The notes under the pieces were generated by a model. The model was not told where the DNA came from. It made no database searches and saw only the letters and a list, made by a program, of their open reading frames with translations. From Chlorops oryzae (Eukaryota; Arthropoda; Insecta; Diptera; Chloropidae): a stretch of 64,000 nucleotides of DNA. This document shows, piece after piece, positions 20,481 through 31,708 of this stretch (its first letter is position 1; each line of letters begins with the position of its first letter). Location of the stretch: assembly GCA_020466095.1 (NCBI GenBank), contig CM035808.1, forward strand, positions 69,956,829 through 70,020,828, written 5' to 3'. Position numbers and translations under genes: made by a program.

Positions 20481-23400
20481 CTACTTTTTTTCTAGAAATA
20501 GTGGAGCTAAGCGATGAATGGCGCGTTTGAAAATTCCCTTTTCAGTTTTGACGTCCACTACTCTAACCACGTCATCTTCTCCTCGGTATACTTTGATAAT
20601 TCGTCCCAATGGCCACTGGAGTGCGGGAAGATTATCTTCTTTCAATATGACCATCGTGCCTTCATGTATATTGGTTACTGGTCCCTTCCACTTATGTTTT
20701 TGCTGTAAGTCCGCCAGATACTCCTTTCTCCACCGATCCCAGAATTCGTTTTTTATTTGAGTGACTCTTTTCCAATGGGTTTGTAGCGTGCTTGATGATT
20801 GGGCTATATTTTCATCAACTGTTGATATCATCGGCTCTCCAATCAAGAAATGTCCTGGTGTTAAGGCGTTTAAATCATTAGGATCGTTGGACATTGGTGT
20901 AAGTGGTCGGGAATTTAATATGGCTCCAATTTCGGCGATCGCAGTGCGTAGTTGTTCATCTGTCAATGATGCTGCTTCTGTACTTCTAATCAAGAGATGT
21001 TTCGCTGACTTGACGGCTGCTTCCCACAGTCCGCCAAAATGAGGAGCTCTGGGAGGAATGAAATGGAATTCGATTCCCTTCATGCTACAGGTCTTCATTA
21101 TCTTTTCTTGTGCGTCAGGCGATAGGACTGCTTCCTGAATTAAATTTCGAGCGCCAACAAAATTCGTTGCGTTGTCGCTATACATGGTCTTGCAGTGTCC
21201 TCTTAGGGCTGTGAAACGTTTCAGTGCTCCAATAAACGCTTCTGTTGACAGATTGGACACCAACTCCAAATGCACCGCCTTTGTGACGAAGCAGCAGAAG
21301 ATGGCGACGTATGCCTTTTGAGGGTGCTTCCCTCTTATGTTGAAATGGATTTTAAAAGGTCCACAGTAATCCACTCCTGTAGTTAAAAAGGGTCTAGCTG
21401 GCTCCACGCGTGCAGCTGGCAATTGTCCCATGATTTGATTATATAAAATTGGTCTTGCTCTTCTGCATCTGATGCAATGATTTACGATGGATCTTGTCAT
21501 TTGTTTTACTTTTATGGGCCAGAATCGTTGACGTATTATGTTCATAAGCGTTTGTGCTGTACAGTGAAGGTTTTCTTGATGGAGTGCCTCCATCAATAAC
21601 TTAACTGTTGGATCATTGTATCGTAGTATTAGTTGATGTTTTGTGTCGTAGTTAAGAGAAGAGCAACTCATTCTTCCTCCCACTCTCAAGAGTCCTTCCT
21701 CATCAAGGAATGGAGACAGAGAGCTTAGATTATGAGAGTTGGGTAGCTGATCGCCCTTGCTCAGAATTTTGAGCGTATCCCTAAACTCAATTCTTTGAAT
21801 TTCCTTAACGATGTATTTCAGTGACGTATTTAGTTCTGATGGTGATAGTTGCAAAGTTTCTGGTCGACAAGATCTAATTTGTCTTGGATTCTGTGTGAAG
21901 CGCAAAATGTAGCATATAATCCGTTGCAAGGTGCGGAAATTATTTTTTGCATTGATTGTATGAATCAAAGGTAATGCTTGGATTGAAATTGCAACAGTTT
22001 TTGTGTTTTGTTTTCTTTCCAGTGACGTTTTCTCGATTGATTCCTTCTGAAGTGGTGCTGTCCATACCTCTTGACCTTGATAAAGAAACATAGGTCCATA
22101 AAACCATAAATGTGTGGTTGCAAGCTCTTGCGGGTTAATGCCACGTGAAAGTACGTCCGCTGGATTGTGTTTTGAGGGCACATACTGCCATTGATCTGGA
22201 TTCGATAGTTGTTGTATTTTTCCGATGCGATGAGCAACAAACGCTTGAAAGGTTGCTGACTTTTGATTAATCCAGGATAATACTATCTGCGAGTCTGACC
22301 AGTAGTACGTTGCTGCATCTTGGATGTTTAAATCAGTTTTCACTCGTGTCATAAGTTCTGTTGCCAACACGGCTGCACAAAGTTCCAAACGTGGTATTGT
22401 TAATGTTTTCAACGGAGCAACACGATTTTTGGAGCATAAAATCCGAATCATAACGCTTTTGTCGATTTTTATTGCTCTTATGTAGATGCATGCGCCATAT
22501 GCTCTTTCGGAAGCATCTGAAAAGGCGTGCAATTGGAACGATGTTTTTTCCTGATGGTTAAAAATGTGCCGAGGAATTTTCACGTTGTTGAGTGCTTCCA
22601 GGTTTGTTCGAAAGCTTGACCATTGTGTGTGAAGCTCTGGTGGAATGACTGTATCCCAATCAAGTTGAAGACCCCATAACTGTTGGATAAATATTTTGGC
22701 TTTTACCACTACTGGGGCAACTAGTCCGAGTGGGTCAAAGATTCTTGCCAGCTCCGATGTTACTTGCCGCTTTGTTATGCGAGTTTCAGCATTGACTGCA
22801 ACTTTTATCCCAAATTCATCTGTTGTGGGCAGCCATCGTAGTCCTAACGTTTTGATGGATTCATTAGAGTGGTTGTCGAAGTCGAAATTTATTTCTTGGT
22901 CTTCAATAGCGACTCCTTGCATCAGTCTGGAGCAATTTGCACTCCATTTTTTTGGATTCATCCCTGCTTTTTGAAGTATTGTCGTTAATTGATTTTGAAT
23001 TTCAATAGCTTCCTTTATTGAATCTGCCCCCGCCAATCCATCATCAACTTAGAAATTGTGTTTCAAAGCTGTTGATCCTGCAGGCGCGCTATCCTTGTTT
23101 TCCTCTGCTAACTTTACTAAGCACCGTGTAGCCAAATATGGAGCAGCTCTTGTTCCATACGTGACTGTGTTCAATTGAAAATACTTCACTGGTTGACTTG
23201 TGTCGTTTCTCCATATGATTAACTGTAGCATTCTGTCGTCTTTATGTACCAAAATTTGACGGTACATTTTCTCAATATCCGTTTTAAACACAAACCTAGG
23301 CAGTCTGAAGCGAAGCAATATGGCAAAGAGTTCGCTTTGCACTGTTCTGCCTGTGTGCATTAGTTCATTAAGAGATATTCCCGAAGTGGTTTTGGCCGAC

Positions 23401-23594
23401 GCATCAAACACAACTCTCAATTTAGTGCTTGTACTTTCTGGACGCAATATGCAGTGGTGAGGTATGAAATAATGTGGTTTTTCTATACTTTTAGGGTTGA
23501 TTTCGGTCATGTGACCTAGTTTTTCATATTGCTCCATAAACGCAACGTATTCGCTTCGAATGTCGTGGTTTTTCGATAAACATGTCGCCAGCAA
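20481..23594 (-). pseudogene. BEL pol: reverse transcriptase, RNase H, integrase (broken)
   Basis: Read from 23594, the RT includes LRVVFDAS, FKTDIEKMYRQI and YGTRAAPYLA. A TAA stop at 23049-23051 falls on the tyrosine position of the YVDD catalytic box, leaving VDDGLAGAD after it. The frame from 23036 then runs open for 851 codons. RNase H motifs are FSDASERAYGA and YYWSDSQIVLSW. The integrase has an HHCC finger (residues about 486-525) and catalytic D, D, E in GVDYCG (556), YSDNATNF (621) and GLWEAAVK (672). A C-terminal DUF5641-like part (WDRWRKEYLADLQ) ends at 20481. The junction with gag-protease at about 23524-23594 is also out of frame and appears shortened. Confidence 0.93.
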
Positions 23595-25968
23595 ATGGTA
23601 GTCTGACTATTAAGCGACCCGTTTCCGTTTTGGTTGTATTTAGTGTGAAGTGTTCTTCACACAGTTTCTCCTCCACTGTCATTGTGTTGCATACTTCAGG
23701 AGTTTCCTCATGTTTCCAGAATTTTGCTATTGCTTCTTCCAGATCATTTTCAGAGCAAATGCCACAGACAGCTGTTGACTCCTCCGGCTGTTGAACCTTC
23801 CCTGCTATGATCCACCCGAACACGCTGTTTTGCAATGTTGGAAGATTTTTTCCAATAGATATTTTCCCCGCACACAATATTTGATGATAGAATTCTGCTC
23901 CCAATAATAAGTCTATCTTTTTCGGACTAGCGAAGTCTGGATCAGCTAATTCTATGTTATTTGGCAAGTTCCAGTTCGACGTGTTAATTTCTTGACTTGG
24001 TTGTCTTGAAACAATTTGTAGCAACACATGCGCTTCCACTGCTGCCGTGAATCTGCCAATGCGAGACTGAACCTTTAAGTTGACTCGATGCCGTGAGCTT
24101 TTTGATGTTTTTCCGATTCCTTCAATTTGCAAATTTGTTGCCTTGGTCTGCGCGTTTAATTTTTTGATTAATTTTTCAGTTACGACGTTAATTTGCGATC
24201 CAGAATCAAGAATTGCTCGACATTCGATTTGTTGCTTGTTGGTTGCTGTGAGTACAACACGCGCTGTGCCAAGTAGAACATACTTGTTGGTTGTATCTCC
24301 TGAAAGTAAGCTGGCTGAGCCTGTATTTGTTGACTGATTGCTGCATTCATTGCTGGGTTGACTGCTAAGTCGAGTCTCTTGTTGATTTGGACCGTTCGGG
24401 TGAAGTACGGTATGATGTTTCTTCTCGCATTGTTTGCAGTGACCAGATTTGCATTCAACTGCTTTGTGACCCAACTTGAGACAATTGCTGCATATTTTCA
24501 GCTTCCTTATCCATTGCCATTTGTTGGTCAATGTGTCTTCCTTGAATTTGCCGCACGCATAGAGTTGATGGTTGTCCCCATTGCAAACCTTGCATTTGGA
24601 AATTCCGGGCCTTGCGTTTACTGCCGAACCTGATGTTTTTGTTGATGAAGTTTTGCATCCCTTTCCAAGCGCCTCTAAAGATTGAAACCGGTGTTCCAAA
24701 AACTTTAAAACTGACTCAAGCTTTACTGGGTTCTTGTTGTCAACTAATGCTTGTTCGAACGCTGAATGAGTATTTCGGTCAAGCTTCTTGATTAGAAGGT
24801 GCGCTACCAAGATGTCCCATTCTTCTACTGAAATGCCTTGCGCTTTCAGTCCATGCATGCATTCGATGGTGATGTCATGCAACTCTTTTAATGCTGCTGC
24901 AGACTCTGATGTCGCGTTAGGCTGTGACAAAAATTTGTTCATTAATTCTGTCACTAGAAGTCGTTTGTTGTCGTAACGACTTGTTACTATTTCCCACGCT
25001 ATGTTGTAGTTTTCTGATGACATGGAGAGGTGCTTTATTAAATTTTTCGCCTCCCCTGCCATAAAACTCGATAGGTAGTACATTTTTTGTACATCGCTTA
25101 TTTGGTTTTTATGAATGAGCTGAACAAATAGCTCTTTGAACTGTATCCATTGAGAGAAGGTCCCATCAAATTTCGGAATTTGAATTTTCGGTAATGGTAC
25201 TTCATGAGCTTCTCTGGGTGGTGCTACAGTGTCCACCTGCTGTGACTGTGGCATGTCGCATGCCTCATCTATTGCGTCAATTAACTCCCTCATTTCCTCT
25301 TCAAAGTTTAGAAATTGATGATGTGAGTAGCCGTCGACTTGTTCGGGTGATGCCAAGAACCGCTTTTCGATGTCTTTTATTTCTTCTAGTCGCTCAAGGA
25401 TCAACTTGCTCTTGCCTTGGTAGAACGTTTTGCTGTGGATGCTGAATCCTTCCTTGAGTAGTCGCTCCTTTAATTCACGGAGTGAATTCATTAACGCATT
25501 TTGGGTTTTGAAGAGGCCATTGTTAGTCGTGAGCACCTGGTTGCCCTTACTGGGTGTTGCTCCAGCTGTGGTTGATTTTATAATACATGTCTCCTTTAAG
25601 AGAGGTGATTTGGTGCCTTCTCTTGATGTTGAGGTGTGTACTTCCAACGTTGGTTTTAGAGCCGCTTCTTCGAGAGCTGCTCTTTCTCCCTCTATTTTAA
25701 AAGCCTCGCTGTAACTGTCTACAAGGCTCTTGATGCCACTGTAGTAGTCCTTTTTAAAATAGTCGTGCTCCATGGGGATCTTTTCGCCTTTTATAATGAT
25801 GTCGTGGTTTGTGCTAAAAGGTCGCCATAAATCTTGCAATCGAGATAGTTTCTCGGAATAATACGCCTTTGATTTCCTGTCCTTTGAGTCCTTTTTGAAA
25901 TTCCGTATTAATTGCTCAATAGCTTGACCCAATTTTTCTTGTTTTTCTATCAGATTTTGATCCTCCAT
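23524..25968 (-). CDS. BEL gag and protease, 814 aa, C-terminally frameshifted
   Basis: Starting at ATG 25968 (MEDQNLIEKQ), residues 1-235 are charged and probably coiled coil. A DUF1759-like capsid region follows (IPKFDGTFSQWIQFKEL at about 264-280). Cysteine/histidine knuckles lie at about 459-525 (CKVCNGDNH, CSNCLKLGHKAVEC, CKQCEKKHH). An aspartic protease with ILDSGSQINVV (588-591 DSGS) comes next. The last residues after RLPFAGDM leave the pol frame; the true continuation is read one frame over from about 23594. Gag assembles the particle and the protease processes the polyprotein; in BEL elements they are normally one polyprotein with pol. The frame up to that break is uninterrupted. 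Confidence 0.9.
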   Translation of the reverse strand: MEDQNLIEKQEKLGQAIEQLIRNFKKDSKDRKSKAYYSEKLSRLQDLWRPFSTNHDIIIKGEKIPMEHDYFKKDYYSGIKSLVDSYSEAFKIEGERAALEEAALKPTLEVHTSTSREGTKSPLLKETCIIKSTTAGATPSKGNQVLTTNNGLFKTQNALMNSLRELKERLLKEGFSIHSKTFYQGKSKLILERLEEIKDIEKRFLASPEQVDGYSHHQFLNFEEEMRELIDAIDEACDMPQSQQVDTVAPPREAHEVPLPKIQIPKFDGTFSQWIQFKELFVQLIHKNQISDVQKMYYLSSFMAGEAKNLIKHLSMSSENYNIAWEIVTSRYDNKRLLVTELMNKFLSQPNATSESAAALKELHDITIECMHGLKAQGISVEEWDILVAHLLIKKLDRNTHSAFEQALVDNKNPVKLESVLKFLEHRFQSLEALGKGCKTSSTKTSGSAVNARPGISKCKVCNGDNHQLYACGKFKEDTLTNKWQWIRKLKICSNCLKLGHKAVECKSGHCKQCEKKHHTVLHPNGPNQQETRLSSQPSNECSNQSTNTGSASLLSGDTTNKYVLLGTARVVLTATNKQQIECRAILDSGSQINVVTEKLIKKLNAQTKATNLQIEGIGKTSKSSRHRVNLKVQSRIGRFTAAVEAHVLLQIVSRQPSQEINTSNWNLPNNIELADPDFASPKKIDLLLGAEFYHQILCAGKISIGKNLPTLQNSVFGWIIAGKVQQPEESTAVCGICSENDLEEAIAKFWKHEETPEVCNTMTVEEKLCEEHFTLNTTKTETGRLIVRLPFAGDMFIEKPRHSKRIRCVYGAI

Positions 25969-26091
25969 TATGTTGACTGGTTGGACTGGTTCTAATAAAA
26001 CGATTTGAAAGCCGGCCCGAACTTTAACTTGCGATTTATATGTTCAAATTTTTTATGCGGTTTAAAAGATTGCGCGTTTTTTTTTTTTATT

Positions 26092-26103
26092 CGGGGGTCA
26101 CCA
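26092..26103 (-). other. primer-binding site of the BEL element
   Basis: TGGTGACCCCCG on the minus strand starts two bases after the 5' LTR end (TCTAATCA). TGG matches the CCA tail of a tRNA; the tRNA itself cannot be named from the sequence alone. Confidence 0.7.
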
Positions 26104-26497
26104 AATGATTAGACCTTAAGTCTAATGTGGGCTGGTAAGCCTTTGTGGCAGGGATCGAAAATAACAATTATTTTTGAAATTTAAAGTTAAAAAGTCAAAG
26201 GGAAAGAGTTTGCGTATTCGATATTTACATTGAGAAATGTAATGCTTTTTAGGCAAGGAGTGGTAATCTTCAAGAATTTTTATTTTTTTGACTTTTTCCA
26301 AAAAAGTCAAAAAATAACGGTTATTTTTGACTTTTATTTTTTCGGTCAAAAATAACAATCAAAATTTGACTTTTATTTTTTTAGTCAAAAATAAAATTTA
26401 AAATTTGATTTTTATTTTTTTGATCAGATTTAAAAGTTAAACTTTAACTTAAATTTTTTCGGGCAAAAATAAAAGTTGAAGTTGTAATCGCATGTAA

Positions 26498-27125
26498 GGA
26501 AGTTTACATCGGCTATGCCGATTGCATACATACCTTTTCCTCAGCTTCAAATATCGCACCCTTGCTACTAAACCGCCACAATTCAAAAATTTTTTCATCT
26601 AATTTTTCATGTTTGACCGCATTTTACTGTACGAACACAACACTTAGAAAATTTACCTTGAAATTAATACCTTCAGCAGTTAATTAAGAATATTAACAAC
26701 ATGTGAAAAATATCTTCTTTACGAGGTCTCGAAAGAGACTGGATATTTTACGAGAAGTGCGGAATTTTGAATTGTGCCGCTTAGGAGCAAGAGTGCGATA
26801 TGTTAAAAAAGAAAGTCTCAATTTTGGTAGTATTTTGCGAATTTCGCGAATTGTGGTCGTTATCAAATTTTAATGGTAAGAGGGCATTATATCTGGCTGC
26901 GAAATACTCAATTCAAAAGAGTCAAAACCAAAGTTTTGCAAAATTTCGCGAATGGAGGCCATGGTCAAAGCTAAACCCCAATAGAGCACTTTATATAGTT
27001 GCTAAACGCACGATTTCAAATAGTGAAATTCAAATTTTGCAAAATTTCGCGAATAATGGCCATGGTCAAATTTTAACACCAAGAGGACATTATATCTGGC
27101 TGCTAAATACACAATGAGAAGTAGT
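26498..27125 (-). repeat. R1 family repeat within the LTR insertion
   Basis: The hairpin leader variant TACATCGGCTATGCCGATTG is followed, after diverged leader sequence, by about three tandem units with GGTCAAA and GAGGACATTATATCTGGC blocks at 26825-27120. It is more diverged from the other copies. Confidence 0.65.
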
Positions 27126-27700
27126 AAAAATTAAAATTCTTTTTATAACTATATCCAAATAACTGACAATAATTTTTTAAAGATGATAGCCATATTTATA
27201 GCAATGTTGCAAATTTTCTTATCCAAAGTTTAAGTCTATAAAGTAGCTATACCCACTCCACATTTCAACAGTCTGAGATGTATAGTGAAAAACTTATCCG
27301 CGAAAAATCGTAAATATCGTGATTTTTGAAACTTTTGAACCATTTACCACAACCCCAGATAGGACTACGAAAGAAACTGGTACGCAGTTTTTCAAACATA
27401 TACCAAAGGCAAGTGCTTGCCAAATTTCAGTATGATGCAATTCTAGGTATATAGTCGAATCAGAATGCCCCATTCATCGACCAACTGTGGTGACTCGTGT
27501 ATCATTGAAAAATGTGCACATAGCTGCTATTAAAATTTTGGGATTCAGCAGAACTAGTTTATCAGTCACGTCCTTGTTCATAAATTTTTTACCCTCGAAG
27601 AATGCAGACCCCTCAGCGGGCCCAACAACTAACGCTTCCACCTATGGGTGCGATCTTGCGAGCGACCAACTATATCATTGCACTTGTTTATTTTTTATTT
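27126..27700. other. non-coding interior of the LTR insertion
   Basis: No recognisable gene or repeat. Short frames at 27487-27717 do not resemble a known protein. Confidence 0.35.
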
Positions 27701-27988
27701 TTGCCCGAAAAAATTAAATTAAATTATAACTTTTAAATCTGATCGAAAAAATAAAAATCAAATTTTTATTTTTATTTTTGACTGAAAAAATAAAAATCGA
27801 TTTTAACTTTTTTTTCTGACTTAAAAAATAAAAATCAGAATATATGCTTCGATTTTGCTTTGCTCGTTCAAGGCCTTACGAACGAAAGTGCAAACAAAGA
27901 AATAAACAAGAGCGACTTCTGTCGTCGCAGAAAGTTATACTTGATAAATAAAACAAAACAACACATTAAGTTGAGTATCAACAACCAC

Positions 27989-28350
27989 AATTCGCGAAAT
28001 TCGCAAAAATTTTATTTTCACTATTTTGAATTGAGTATATCGGAGCTAGACTAAATGTCCTCTAACGGTAAAATTTTTGACCATGACCAAAATTCGCGAA
28101 ATTCGCAAAAAATTGATTTTCACTATTTTGAATTAGATATTATGCCCTCTTACGGCTAAAATTTGACCAAGACCACCATTAGCGAAAATTTTGTGCTTTA
28201 TAATAATTTCGAGTTTGAGAAGCTTAATCGAAGTACAGATAAGGTATAACTAGATATCCAAGCTAGAACAACGAACACCGAAGGAGTTTTTGTTATGGTA
28301 ATGTGATATATTTTAAGCTGAGGAAAAGGTATGTGTGCAGTCGGCTAAGC
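27989..28350 (+). repeat. R1 family repeat, right part (duplication unit 2)
   Basis: Continues the tandem units interrupted at 17861 and ends with the leader and the hairpin TCGGCTAAGCCGATGTAAAC. Almost identical to 13603-13985. Confidence 0.82.
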
Positions 28351-29844
28351 CGATGTAAACTTCTTTACTTGCCATTGAGGCAAGTTTGCAATAGTAGCAA
28401 CAAATTTATTTTTCGTTTATTTTGCCTTTGACTCAATTTTATTATCGCAAGAAGCTTTTCGTTTGTACTTAAAGTACAGGCCGAAAGCATTCCAATGAAT
28501 TTCTTAATTTCGTCAGATGAATTCTCCATTTCTTCTTAATTTTTCAATAAATGTAAATAAACAAACAGCTGTCAAACTTAAACACATATGCAAGTGGAAG
28601 CGCAAGTGTTTAGTCGAGGTGCTTAGGCTAAACACTTCATATTTAAACACCTAATGGAAACGTGCTATTACTTTTTCATGTGTTTCAGAGAACACCAGAG
28701 AAAAATATTGAATCGGTTAAATGCCACTTGTATGAGGCATTTTCCAATTTCAATGGACTTTTTCAATATTATTGAGAGACTGAAAAGCTGCGCTTGAATA
28801 TTTTTGCGGAAAAATTTTTTTGTTTTGAAGAATAACCTCCACCTCTGGCTATAGTGCGGTGTTTTTTTTAAATCCCGCGGATCCCGCGTAAATAATTCCG
28901 CATGAATTATATCGTAAAAATAGTGCGGGATTGGATTCCCTAGTCTTAAGTGCACGAATTGCTTCAACTAAGAAGGAACGAACAAAGAAAAATCGAAGCA
29001 AAGAGTTACGTGTTTAATGAAAGTAAACGCAGGTCACTGACTATACAGCTGTGTGAACTGTATGTGGGACGCTTATGTACGTAGGTATTTTCAAAGACTT
29101 ATACACTCGTCTTGGCGCGCAATATTTCCCGAATATAGCAAGAACTGACGACTTTAGCGGAGTCTATGTAAATAGAGATGAATGGATTTACGTATGTGTA
29201 GATTTTCGCGCGCGAGAAAATAATGTGTAACGGAACTAAGAAATGATCTCTCTCACAAATAATTCCAATTGAGAAGAAAGAAATATTTTCTCACAAAAAA
29301 CACTTTATTTTAGGAGAACGCACTTTAGCCACACATATGCAAACGCAAGCACCTCCTTCAATTTATAGCTCGAGGACGCTGAATCGCTGCTTACCTTGCT
29401 TTAATTTATAACTGGAGGACGCTGAATCGATTCTTTTGAAACCGTCAAACATCTAAGCCAATTTCTGGATTAACCGTATTTAGTGTCCGGCTCGAAAGAC
29501 CAATTTTTTGTCCTCAATAGAAGTGGACTGTAATAAAATGTAGTTGAATTTGACTCGTGCAGAGCAACATGTCGAATTCACCGCAAGAATAAAAGAACGA
29601 AAAACTTGGATTAGGAAAAAGGCGCGGATTTAATGTTTTGAGCGATGGACCTGTTAAGAGGAATAGGAAACACGAACTGAACTTAAGTTCGGCTGACTTA
29701 TAATTAGGCTTAGATTTATTGGAAAGTGAAACATGTTAGCGGTCTTCGTCTTGGAACTTTTCACCCTTTCTTCATTTCTTTCGGAGATAGAATGAAAAGA
29801 GTTGTCGATTGGCTGAGCTAGACAGATTGCGCTAGGAGGTTTTC
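28351..29844. other. non-coding interval of duplication unit 2
   Basis: Near-identical to 13986-15449, with the same unexplained features (the terminus-like block at 28564-28672, repeated GAGGACGCTGAATCG). A few point differences only. Confidence 0.45.
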
Positions 29845-31487
29845 ATGCAAAATCAGTTATAAATGTATTTAACAAAGCAAAAATTGCTCATCCTATGTTA
29901 AAAGTTGATCTGTTGCCTGACAACTTAAAACTTAAAAAAAAGCTAACCGATAATTAATTTGAAATTCCTGTTGCATCGTAAAATAACGGTAGATTATATT
30001 AAAGCGTACAATGCTTCCCTGGACCTGCTGTTGCGTCGAAGTCATTTCACCAGTTACCATAGCAGATAAATGAGAAAACTTCGAAAGTCAAAGCGTATGG
30101 AAACAGCGACCTAATAAGATTAGTCCAGATATTAAGTTGTCACCCGTTAGTTTATCAAGTCCTGAAAAAGCAAATTAATATTTAAAAAAATCAGCTCGTA
30201 ATCACACAAAAAATATTACTGTTGCGGTACCATTATCCTTTCACATCATTAAATTCAACTCCAGGAGCTTCTTACGCAAATGCACTAAATCCTGCGACCC
30301 CTATTAGTCCTTTAATGCAATTATTAAAATCAGCTACTTCCCAAAAGATTGGAAACGGTTAGTTATTAAAATGGTGCGTAAGCCAGGAAAACATCCTACC
30401 CAAACATACTCTTCTAGGCCAATTGTCTCACAAAGTTATTCGAAAAGGTACTCCTAGCTAAATTAGCACCTTACACATCACTTGAGCGAAATCCAAAGCT
30501 GGTTATCTAAGCAAATCAAAATAAATGAGCTTAAATGTCAACATATTAATTTCACGCTCAATAGAAAAGTTTCTTCGGACATTTTCCTTAAGTCATATAT
30601 CTCGGTATTCATTTGAACATAAGATTGACATGGCGTAAGCATATCGAAGCCAAGAGAACCCAAATGAAACTTAAAGCCAATAGCTCGCACTGGTTAACAA
30701 ATAGCCGCTTTTCTCTAAAGCTTGAATATAAAATCCTTCTATAAATCCTAGTTATAAAACAAATATGGACGTATGGCTTACAATTGTATGGAAATGCCAG
30801 CACTTCGAATATAGAAATCCTGCAAAGAGCACAGTCGAAGATCCGTAGGACTATAATAGGAGCTCCTTGGTTTGTTTCAAATGAACGTATCCATAGAGAG
30901 CTCAAAGTAGAACTGGTCAAAACAGAGTTCACCAATTTCAATGCGAAATACTTCAATAAAGTGCGCAGACATGTAAATTCACTTGCGCGTGGATTATCAA
31001 ACACCTCGTACTCTTCGAGATTGAAAAGAACGGACCGACCACCAGGTGCATTCTATGCACATCCATCAACTCAGCTTTCCTAGCTGATCGTCAAATCGGT
31101 GTGTGCAATCCATGCAGCCTTGCAATTACCGCACTTCCATCAACTCGGCTCTCTTAGCGGATCGTCAACTCGGTGAGTGCACTCCATGCACCCTTGCAAT
31201 TCACACATCCGGTTAAACAGCTTCCTAGCTGATGGTCAACTCTGTGGTTGCACTCTATGCACCCTTGCAAACCACGCACACCCTAGCTGTTTAAAATGGT
31301 TCTTACCGAAAACATCACCGGCAATATTACATGTGTTGCTTCACACATCAGCAAAGCCTAGTTTTTGGTATCCGAGGCCCGCAATTATATACTAAAACTC
31401 ATTAACTTTTCAATATTTAAGAAAATGCTTTGTTATTTTGTCAATAGACTCCTATCTTAAAGGAGTGATTCATTGAATAATAAAACC
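29845..31487 (+). pseudogene. Jockey copy J3: ORF1 piece, internally deleted ORF2, 3' UTR
   Basis: ORF1 sequence (as at 15450) continues past the duplication end with AARNH-like and NITVAVPLS, then jumps to RT sequence: ISYFPKDWKRLVIKMVRKPGK, a gap, LSEIQSWLSKQIKINELKCQHIN, and the ORF2 tail PPGAFYAHPSTQLS near 31080. Frames are broken repeatedly. The 3' UTR has two 75-bp repeats (TCAACTC...GATCGTCAA...GTGCA) and a hairpin ACTCCTATCTTAAAGGAGT at about 31450 before AATAATAAAAC. Relative to the intact copy, ORF1's end, the endonuclease and the middle of RT are missing. Confidence 0.85.
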
Positions 31488-31708
31488 AAAGTGTATTTAA
31501 TAAGGTGGTAGCAGTAGCACATTTGTCTTCTTTTCAGAGATCGGCAAAAAAAATGTATAATTTTCTATTTTATTATAATTTATTCCATACTTCATAATTC
31601 TTGATTATTGAATAAAAGGAAATCACAAATTAGATATATAAAATTTCTGAATAATGAACAATTTATAATTGAAATTAAAAAAATTCGGATTGTAAATATA
31701 AAAATATT
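31488..31708. repeat. truncated CAAAGTGTATTT MITE plus a repeat shared with 63080-63235
   Basis: 31488-31535 is the left end of the same MITE family as 4251-4482 (CAAAGTGTATTTAATAAGG, then GTGGTAGCAGTAGCAC). It abuts a 170-bp segment (GATCGGCAAAAAAAATG ... AAAAATTCGGATT) that is found in inverted orientation at about 63080-63235. Confidence 0.6.

Larger units (their letters stand above)
26149..27845. mobile_element. insertion in the 5' LTR, hAT-like left end CAGGGATCGAAAATAAC
   Basis: The left edge CAGGGATCGAAAATAAC resembles a hAT terminus. Both arms consist of runs of AAAATAAAAATC / GACTTTTATTTTT arranged as inverted subterminal repeats (TTTTCGGGCAAAAATAAAA near 26458 against its complement near 27695). 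The right end does not mirror the left and no duplication is found, so the right terminus was probably deleted together with LTR sequence. The centre carries an R1 repeat (26498-27125). No coding capacity. Confidence 0.55.
17862..27983 (-). mobile_element. BEL/Pao LTR retrotransposon (endogenous retrovirus) with env-like ORF
   Basis: On the minus strand the order is 5' LTR (26106-27983, disrupted), primer-binding site, gag, protease, reverse transcriptase, RNase H, integrase, env-like ORF, purine tract and 3' LTR (17862-18321). ACCAC is duplicated at 17857-17861 and 27984-27988. The uninterrupted site is visible in duplication unit 1 at about 13598-13602, so the insertion happened after the duplication. 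Protease and integrase order, a DUF1759-like gag and an LTR of about 460 bp fit BEL/Pao (Belpaoviridae). Pol carries at least two breaks, so this copy cannot replicate by itself. Confidence 0.95.
26106..27983 (-). repeat. 5' LTR of the BEL element, disrupted by an insertion
   Basis: The outer 138 bp (27846-27983) and inner 43 bp (26106-26148) match the other LTR. About 279 bp of the LTR middle are absent and 1.7 kb of foreign sequence stands in their place. Promoter function of this LTR is therefore probably lost. Confidence 0.88.
15865..30197. repeat. tandem duplication, unit 2, opened by the BEL provirus
   Basis: The unit starts at GCTCAATTAAAGAATGG immediately after Jockey-derived AAATCA, and ends where AAATCAGCTC continues into Jockey sequence (GTAATCAC) at 30198. 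The four bases GCTC are common to both parents of the junction, so the breakpoint has 4-bp microhomology. Net of the BEL insertion and its duplicated ACCAC the unit is about 4.2 kb. It carries mariner copy B. Confidence 0.88.
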
